DNA of 64,000 bases from Streptomyces huiliensis (GTDB lineage: Bacteria; Actinomycetota; Actinomycetes; Streptomycetales; Streptomycetaceae): the NCBI RefSeq assembly GCF_020037025.1, contig NZ_JAIQLH010000037.1, positions 1 to 64,000 of the forward strand, read 5' to 3'. The notes beneath the pieces were generated by a model that was not told the origin of the DNA, did no database searches, and saw nothing but the letters and a program-made list of their open reading frames with translations. Below are positions 59,310 to 64,000 of this stretch, one piece after another. Made by a program: the position numbers and the translations under genes. Every line of letters starts with the position of its first letter. The stretch's first letter is position 1.

Positions 59310-60697
59310 TGGAGACGACGTACAGGGTCAAGATCTGGAAGACCGCCACACGCAAGCAAGCCCGCGGCGTGACGTACACCGTCCGTTGGACGCTCGACGG
59401 CAAGGAGTGGCGCGCGCCGTTCGCGACGGCGGCCCTGGCGGACGCCTTCCGTTCCGAACTGGTCAGCGCCGCCCGGCGAGGCGAGGCGTTCGACCTCGTC
59501 ACCGGTCGGCCGGTCTCGCACCGGACGAAGGCCGAGGCCCTGAACTGGTACGTGTTCGCCGTGCAGTTCGCGGACGCCCAGTGGAAGCGGACCGCCGGTA
59601 ACACACGGAAGAACACGGCCAAGGCGCTTACGGCGACGACGATCGCGCTGTTGCGCACGTCCTCGTGCCCCTTCGCGCCGGTGGACGTGCGGACGGCCCT
59701 CCGTGAGTTCGCGTTCAACACCCGGCGCCGGGACGAGGCGCCGCCCGAGGTCGCCAGGATCCTAAAGTGGGTGGAGCGGTCCTCGCTGACCATGGCGGCC
59801 TGGGAGGACCCGGGCAAGGTCGAAGAGGTGCTGAGCGCGGTGAACACAAGGCTCGACGGCAAGGTGGCCGCGGCCAGCTCCGTCAAGCGCAACCGGCGCA
59901 TCCTGAACGTGGCCATGGAGTACGCGGTGAAGCGCCGGCTGCTGCCCGAGAACCCGTTGCCGAAGGGCCGCGGCGCGACCCCCTCCACCTCCAACGCGGT
60001 GGACAGACGGTCCCTGATCCCACCGGCCCGGATGGCGCGCATGCTGCTCCGGATCAGCCGCCGCCCCCGGGGCGGCCGGCGGCTGCACGCCTACTTCTCG
60101 ACGATGTACTACGTCGGCCCGCGGCCGGAGGAAGCCGTGGCGATGCACGTGGACGACGTCCTGCTCCCGCCGGAGGACGCGGAGGACCAGTGGTGCGACG
60201 TCGTCATCCACACCGCGGAGCCGGAAGTCGGGAAGAACTGGACCGACGACGGCACCATCCACGAGGAGCGCGGGCTGAAGGGCCGCGGCGAGGGCGACAC
60301 CCGCGTCGTGCCGGGGCCGCCCGCCCTGACCAGGACGCTCCGGGCGTACATCAAGGCGGAGGGGTTGAAGCCCGGCGACAAGTTGTTCCCGGGGGAGAAG
60401 GGCGGCACTCTGGCGGGCTCGGTGATGCGCAGGGCTTGGCGGAGCGTCAGGAAGGAGGAGTTCACGGATCGCGAGTACGCGTCGCCGATGGGGCGCCGGA
60501 TCTACGACATCCGGCACACGCGGTTGACCAAGTGGCTCAACGACGGCAACCCGCCGGCCCAGGTCGCCTACTGGGCGGGCAACAGCGTGGCCGTCCTGCT
60601 GACGGTGTACGCGGGGTGCATCGACGGCCAGGTTCCGGATCTCAAGCGCCGGATGGAAGCCCTCGGGGATCTTCCGGAGGTGAGCGAGCTGGAATGA
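59309..60697 (+). CDS. int: Tyrosine integrase
   Basis: 462 residues. N-terminal arm- and core-binding domains precede the catalytic domain with Arg about 271 (YVGPRPEEA), the second box YDIRHTRLTKWL (about 398-409), WAGNSVAVLL, and nucleophile Tyr about 434 in LLTVYAGCIDGQ. The box usually reads WAGHS; here Asn replaces that His, a change tolerated in some recombinases. It recombines attP with the 3' end of tRNA-Arg, next to which it lies in the expected orientation. ATG 59309 is coupled to xis. Confidence 0.94.
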   Translation: METTYRVKIWKTATRKQARGVTYTVRWTLDGKEWRAPFATAALADAFRSELVSAARRGEAFDLVTGRPVSHRTKAEALNWYVFAVQFADAQWKRTAGNTRKNTAKALTATTIALLRTSSCPFAPVDVRTALREFAFNTRRRDEAPPEVARILKWVERSSLTMAAWEDPGKVEEVLSAVNTRLDGKVAAASSVKRNRRILNVAMEYAVKRRLLPENPLPKGRGATPSTSNAVDRRSLIPPARMARMLLRISRRPRGGRRLHAYFSTMYYVGPRPEEAVAMHVDDVLLPPEDAEDQWCDVVIHTAEPEVGKNWTDDGTIHEERGLKGRGEGDTRVVPGPPALTRTLRAYIKAEGLKPGDKLFPGEKGGTLAGSVMRRAWRSVRKEEFTDREYASPMGRRIYDIRHTRLTKWLNDGNPPAQVAYWAGNSVAVLLTVYAGCIDGQVPDLKRRMEALGDLPEVSELE

Positions 60698-60711
60698 CCG
60701 GGCCCGTGGCG

Positions 60712-60728
60712 CCACCGCGTATCCACCG
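60712..60728. repeat. 17-bp direct repeat, right copy
   Basis: Identical to 35929-35945 (CCACCGCGTATCCACCG). It lies 14 bp after the integrase stop. A candidate arm-type site. Confidence 0.6.
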
Positions 60729-60765
60729 TGGACACCCGTAGGATCCCGGTTCCAGCCGGACAGCA

Positions 60766-60801
60766 CCGGACTCTCCGAGGGGTTCCGCTTGGAGAGTCCG
60801 G
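60766..60801 (+). terminator. Integrase terminator hairpin
   Basis: An 11-bp stem CCGGACTCTCC/GGAGAGTCCGG with a 14-nt loop, downstream of int. Confidence 0.7.
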
Positions 60802-60841
60802 CGTCTCCGAGGGGCCACGAAACTGCCCCTGACCAGTAAAA

Positions 60842-60864
60842 AGACCCTCCCGTAGGGAGGGTCT
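60842..60864 (-). terminator. tRNA-Arg terminator carried by the element
   Basis: A 10-bp stem AGACCCTCCC/GGGAGGGTCT followed on the minus strand by TTTTT. It lies just inside the element, 8 bp from the tRNA 3' end, and replaces the displaced chromosomal terminator at 35782-35804. The two copies differ in the loop and flanks. Confidence 0.88.
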
Positions 60865-60869
60865 CGTGG

Positions 60870-60913
60870 TGCGCCCCCGGCAGGACTCGAACCTGCGGCC
60901 AAGCGCTTAGAAG
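60870..60913. other. Right attachment site (44-bp core)
   Basis: Identical to 35810-35853. It covers the 3' part of the intact tRNA-Arg gene from the anticodon loop to just past its end. Strand exchange occurs somewhere within it. Confidence 0.93.
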
Positions 60914-60944
60914 GCGCCTGCTCTATCCACTGAGCTACGGGGGC
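60872..60944 (-). tRNA. tRNA-Arg (anticodon UCU)
   Basis: 73 nt, read on the minus strand. The acceptor stem GCCCCCG pairs with CGGGGGC, the D arm is GCTC...GAGC, the anticodon loop is CTTCTAA (anticodon TCT), and the T arm is GCAGG-TTCGAGT-CCTGC. CCA is not encoded. The 3' half is supplied by the integrated element. It decodes AGA, a rare codon in this genome. Confidence 0.96.
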
Positions 60945-61243
60945 CGGTGTGGTGCGGCGGTGTCGCGGACGGCTGAAGCCCCGGGCTCGGTGGTGCCGTG
61001 ACCTTGCCGGGGACAAGGATAGGGCTCCGCGTACCTCGTCCCGGTTGCTTCACCTCCGTGACACGATGTGGAGGTTCGGTGAAGCGGTCCTGATAATCGC
61101 AGGCGAGTGCGAAACGTGCACCGTTTTTGACGCCTCCTGCGGCGGGTGTTGTGTACTCGTTATGCCCGGGCCCCACTCGCCACGCCCCGCGCGGCATGGT
61201 CTATACGCTTCAAAAACACCTCAGAATTGGGCATTCTGCACAT

Positions 61244-62875
61244 GTGGCGACCTTGGACGTACGGCCCCGGCTGATCGACGCGCTGTCCGCACTGCGGGAC
61301 CGCGTCGAGGCCGCACGGTTTCCGCTCCCCCTTCCCGGCGCCGTGCGCGCCCGTCGCAACCGGGCCGAGCTCCTGGCCCAGCTCGACGACTACCTCGTGC
61401 CCCGGTTGTGCGCCCCTGAAGCGCCGTTGCTGGCGGTGGTCGGGGGGTCCACCGGGGCGGGGAAGTCCACGCTGGTGAACTCGTTGGTGGGGCGGCGGGT
61501 GACGGAGGCGGGGGTGTTGCGGCCGACGACGCGGGTGCCGGTGCTCGTCTGCCATCCGGACGATCACCACTGGTTCGCCGGGGCGCGGGTGCTGCCGGCG
61601 CTGCGCAGGGTACGGGGGCCCGTACGGGACGGGCTGCTGGAGGACGTACCCGTAGAGGTGACCCCTACGGGTGACGAGGACGACGACCGGCCCGGGCTGC
61701 GGCTGGAGACCGACCGGGCGCTGCCCCGCGGGCTGGCCCTGTTGGATGCCCCCGACATCGACTCGCTGGTGAAGCGCAACCGGGAGCTGGCGGCGCAGCT
61801 GATCTGCGCGGCGGACGTGTGGGTGCTGGTCACCACGGCCACCCGGTACGCGGACGCGGTGCCGTGGCACCTGCTGCGGGCGGCCAAGGAGTACGACGTG
61901 ACGCTGGTGACGGTCGTGGACCGGGTGCCGCACCAGGTGACCGGGGAGGTGGCGCGGCAGTTCGGGGCGCTGCTGGAGGCGGCGGGGCTCGGGGACGTCC
62001 CCCGGTTCACCATCCCGGAGCTGCCCGAGTCGGTGGCCGGCGGGAGCGGGCTGCTGCCCGTCACGGCCGTCGCGGGGCTGCGGGCCTGGCTGATCCAGCG
62101 GGCGCAGGATCCCGCCTCGCGGACCGTGGCCCGGGCCCGTACCGCCAACGGCGTGCTGGCGTCGCTCGGTTCGCGGCTGCCGGGGCTGGCCGGGGCGGCG
62201 GCGGGGCAGCACTCGGCGGCGGTGCGGCTGCTCCAGCGGGTCGAGGACGCGTACGCCCGGGCCGCGGACCGGGTCCGGCGCGACGCGGCCGGCGGCGAGG
62301 CGCTGGCCGGCGACGCGCTCACGCACTGGCGCGGGCATCCGCGCGACAGTACGTCCGATGAGCTGCTGAGTGCCCTGACCAACGCCTTCACCGCCCTGCT
62401 CGCCTGTGCCGTCGACGCCGCCGACGAGGAGATCGCCGCCGCCTGCGCCGGCGACCCGGCCGCCGCCACGGCCCTGGCCACGCGGGACGCGGAAGGCGCC
62501 GTCGCCCGGATCGGGGTGGCCGTGCGCTACTGGCGCCGCTGCCTGGAGGAGCACGCGGAGGAGGAGGCGCGCGAGGTCCGCGGTCTGGAGCGCGGGGCCG
62601 TCCCCGACGCGGACCGGGTGACCGCGCTGCTGGCCGCCGCGCTGCTGGGCGGCCGGCGCGCGCAGTCCGCGTGCGAGGCGCTCGCCGAGGCGCTCGGCGC
62701 GCGGAGCGCGCTCCGGTTGCGCGAACGCGGCGGCGAGCTCCTCGACGCCTGCGTGGAACGCGTGCTGGAGACCGAGCGGGACCGCAGGACCGCCCCCCTG
62801 GAAGCCCTCGACGTGACCCCCGACCACCAAGTCGAACTGATCGCCGCGCTGTCCGTGCTGCAGAAGGAAAGGTGA
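61244..62875 (+). CDS. Dynamin-like/YfjP-type GTPase no. 1
   Basis: About 543 residues. The P loop is [18 protein letters not shown] (about 65-82), switch region [11 protein letters not shown]3 LLDAPDIDS, and a possible G4-like TVVDRVPH. A long helical C-terminal part follows. It belongs to the actinobacterial GTPase pairs of the YfjP/dynamin-like type, thought to act at membranes or in cell envelope/ribosome functions; no precise role is known. The start is uncertain: GTG 61244 ([19 protein letters not shown]) fits the conserved beginning, an upstream in-frame ATG near 61196 is possible, and no clear ribosome-binding site is visible. The 299-bp region between the tRNA and this start holds no other gene. 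Confidence 0.85.
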   Translation: MATLDVRPRLIDALSALRDRVEAARFPLPLPGAVRARRNRAELLAQLDDYLVPRLCAPEAPLLAVVGGSTGAGKSTLVNSLVGRRVTEAGVLRPTTRVPVLVCHPDDHHWFAGARVLPALRRVRGPVRDGLLEDVPVEVTPTGDEDDDRPGLRLETDRALPRGLALLDAPDIDSLVKRNRELAAQLICAADVWVLVTTATRYADAVPWHLLRAAKEYDVTLVTVVDRVPHQVTGEVARQFGALLEAAGLGDVPRFTIPELPESVAGGSGLLPVTAVAGLRAWLIQRAQDPASRTVARARTANGVLASLGSRLPGLAGAAAGQHSAAVRLLQRVEDAYARAADRVRRDAAGGEALAGDALTHWRGHPRDSTSDELLSALTNAFTALLACAVDAADEEIAAACAGDPAAATALATRDAEGAVARIGVAVRYWRRCLEEHAEEEAREVRGLERGAVPDADRVTALLAAALLGGRRAQSACEALAEALGARSALRLRERGGELLDACVERVLETERDRRTAPLEALDVTPDHQVELIAALSVLQKER

Positions 62876-64000
62876 CCGCGGTGCACTCCGCCGACCGCCG
62901 CCGCGGGCCGGGCAGACCGCCCGCGTCCGACGCCGTCGACCGTTCCTGGGACGACGGACTCATCGCCCGCCGCGCGCGCCCGGAGCGCGCGGATCAGGAG
63001 AGGGCGCGCCCGGAGCGGCGGGAGCGTGCGGCCGCCCCCGCACGCCCCGTGCCGGGCGCCGCCACCGTCCTGAGCGGCGCGTTCCTCGCCCGCCTGGGCG
63101 CCCTGCGCGAACTCGTCGGCCTCTCCCGGGCGCGGCTCGACGGCGGGACGCTCGACGAGGCCGGACGGGTGCTGGAGGAGGCCGCCGCCCGGCAGCGGCA
63201 CCCGCTCGACCTGACCGTCGTCGCCATCGCCGGATCCACCGGAAGCGGCAAGTCCACCCTCTTCAACGCCCTCGCCCGCGCCCAGCTCTCCGAGGCCGGG
63301 GTGCGCCGGCCCACCACCTCCGCGCCGGTCGCCTGTGCCTGGACGGACCGCGCGGAGGGGCTGCTGGACCGGCTCGGGATCCCGGTCGCGTCGCGCTGCC
63401 GGCCGCCGCGCCCCTGCGACCCCGCGTTCGCCGGACTCGTCCTCCTCGACCTCCCGGACCACGACTCGGCGGCGCCCGGCCACCGCGAGCAGGTGGACCG
63501 GCTGCTGGCGCTGGTGGACGCGGTGATCTGGGTCGTGGACCCGGAGAAGTACGCGGACGCCGTGCTGCACGAGCGCTACCTGCGCCCGCTGGCCGGCTAC
63601 GCGGAGGTCACGTTCGTCGTCCTCAACCAGCTCGACCGGCTCTCCGGGGACGCCGCTGACCAGGTCCTGGACGACCTGCGGCGGCTCCTCGACGAGGACG
63701 GCCTGGCCCTCGGCGAGCACGGCGAGCCCGGGGCGGCGGTGCTGGCGCTGTCCGCGCTGACCGGCGAGGGCGTCGGGGAACTGCGGGAGGTGCTGGGCCA
63801 GTTCGTCACCCGCAGGAAGGGCGCCGAACTGCGCCTCACCGCCGACGTCGACCGCGCCTCGGCACGCCTGCGCCCCGTCTACGTCGCCGACGGCCGCCCC
63901 GGACTGACGGACGGGACGCGGCTCGACTTCGAGGACCGGCTGGCGGAGGCGGTCGGCGCCCGGGCGTCGGGGCTGCGCGCCGAGCGGACCTGGCTGCGCG
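62872..64000 (+). CDS. YfjP-type GTPase no. 2, partial (right window edge)
   Basis: The first about 376 residues are in the window. A Pro/Arg-rich leader precedes the P loop [19 protein letters not shown], then [13 protein letters not shown] (switch I), LLDLPDHDS (G3), and VVLNQLDRL (G4, NQLD variant of NKxD). It pairs with the gene before it, whose stop it overlaps (GTGA), so the two GTPases are likely made together and may form a complex. The C-terminal half, where membrane segments are expected in this family, lies beyond the window. Confidence 0.88.
   Translation, partial: MTAVHSADRRRGPGRPPASDAVDRSWDDGLIARRARPERADQERARPERRERAAAPARPVPGAATVLSGAFLARLGALRELVGLSRARLDGGTLDEAGRVLEEAAARQRHPLDLTVVAIAGSTGSGKSTLFNALARAQLSEAGVRRPTTSAPVACAWTDRAEGLLDRLGIPVASRCRPPRPCDPAFAGLVLLDLPDHDSAAPGHREQVDRLLALVDAVIWVVDPEKYADAVLHERYLRPLAGYAEVTFVVLNQLDRLSGDAADQVLDDLRRLLDEDGLALGEHGEPGAAVLALSALTGEGVGELREVLGQFVTRRKGAELRLTADVDRASARLRPVYVADGRPGLTDGTRLDFEDRLAEAVGARASGLRAERTWLR

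Larger units (their letters stand above)
35810..60913. mobile_element. Integrative conjugative element (AICE) in tRNA-Arg, about 25.06 kb
   Basis: A perfect 44-bp direct repeat (35810-35853 and 60870-60913) bounds a segment with a full actinomycete element kit: tyrosine integrase and excisionase next to the intact tRNA, primase-polymerases, a DUF3631 ATPase, SSB, a TraB DNA translocase, Spd-like membrane proteins and GntR/TPR regulators. The offset between the repeats gives a unit of 25,060 bp. Transfer would use double-stranded DNA pumped by TraB, as in pSAM2 and SLP1. The prim-pol/DUF3631 pair places it among elements replicating with primase-polymerase rather than RepSA. Cargo is two CRISPR arrays, a small gene and a C5 methyltransferase. 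All core genes look intact. Confidence 0.93.

Overview
The window is high-GC actinobacterial DNA, almost certainly Streptomyces. The evidence is very high third-position GC, many GTG starts, a SARP regulator, a WhiB-like protein, a type II polyketide cluster and an actinomycete-type integrative conjugative element.

Layout. (1) 1-3043: flanking chromosome with a partial phosphopantetheinyl transferase, a metallophosphoesterase and a membrane Ser/Thr kinase. (2) About 3088-33217: a type II polyketide biosynthetic cluster. It has a minimal PKS (KSalpha, KSbeta, ACP), a ketoreductase, a two-domain aromatase/cyclase, a PF04199 cyclase, a SnoaL-like protein, an ABM oxygenase, a P450, a Rieske oxygenase, a bicovalent flavin oxidase resembling AknOx, a second SDR, a glycosyltransferase, a full dTDP-L-rhamnose set (rmlC, A, B, D) and two MycE/ElmMI-type sugar O-methyltransferases. 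Regulation and export come from a SARP, a convergent response regulator/histidine kinase pair, an MFS exporter and a MarR repressor. The set predicts a C9-reduced, anthracycline-like polyketide carrying a (di-)O-methylated L-rhamnose. A SNF2 helicase/SWIM gene pair sits inside the cluster without an obvious biosynthetic role. (3) 33302-35663: a small membrane protein, a divergent pair of DUF5994 paralogues and a small beta-barrel protein.

(4) 35810-60913: an integrative conjugative element (AICE) of 25,060 bp, bounded by a perfect 44-bp direct repeat of the 3' part of a tRNA-Arg(UCU) gene. Its left end is two large type I-E-like CRISPR arrays with no cas genes in the window, flanking a small gene. 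Next come a GntR-GntR-Nudix fusion, a TPR regulator, a long untranslated leader, a WhiB-like protein, conjugation genes (Spd-like proteins, a HExxH protein, a large basic protein, TraB) with a candidate clt, a C5 cytosine methyltransferase, SSB, two primase-polymerase genes (the first lacking a catalytic Asp), a DUF3631 ATPase, an excisionase and a tyrosine integrase. Two 101-bp iteron clusters in inverted orientation flank the DUF3631 gene. (5) 60872-64000: the intact tRNA-Arg and two overlapping GTPase genes, the second cut by the window end.

The most unusual content is the cas-less CRISPR cargo of the conjugative element, including spacers repeated up to six times and repeats fused with no spacer, and the paired iteron clusters. 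The polyketide cluster is mostly recognisable, but its oxidative tailoring set (Rieske, P450, ABM, bicovalent flavin oxidase, and no PHBH-type flavin hydroxylase) is distinctive.
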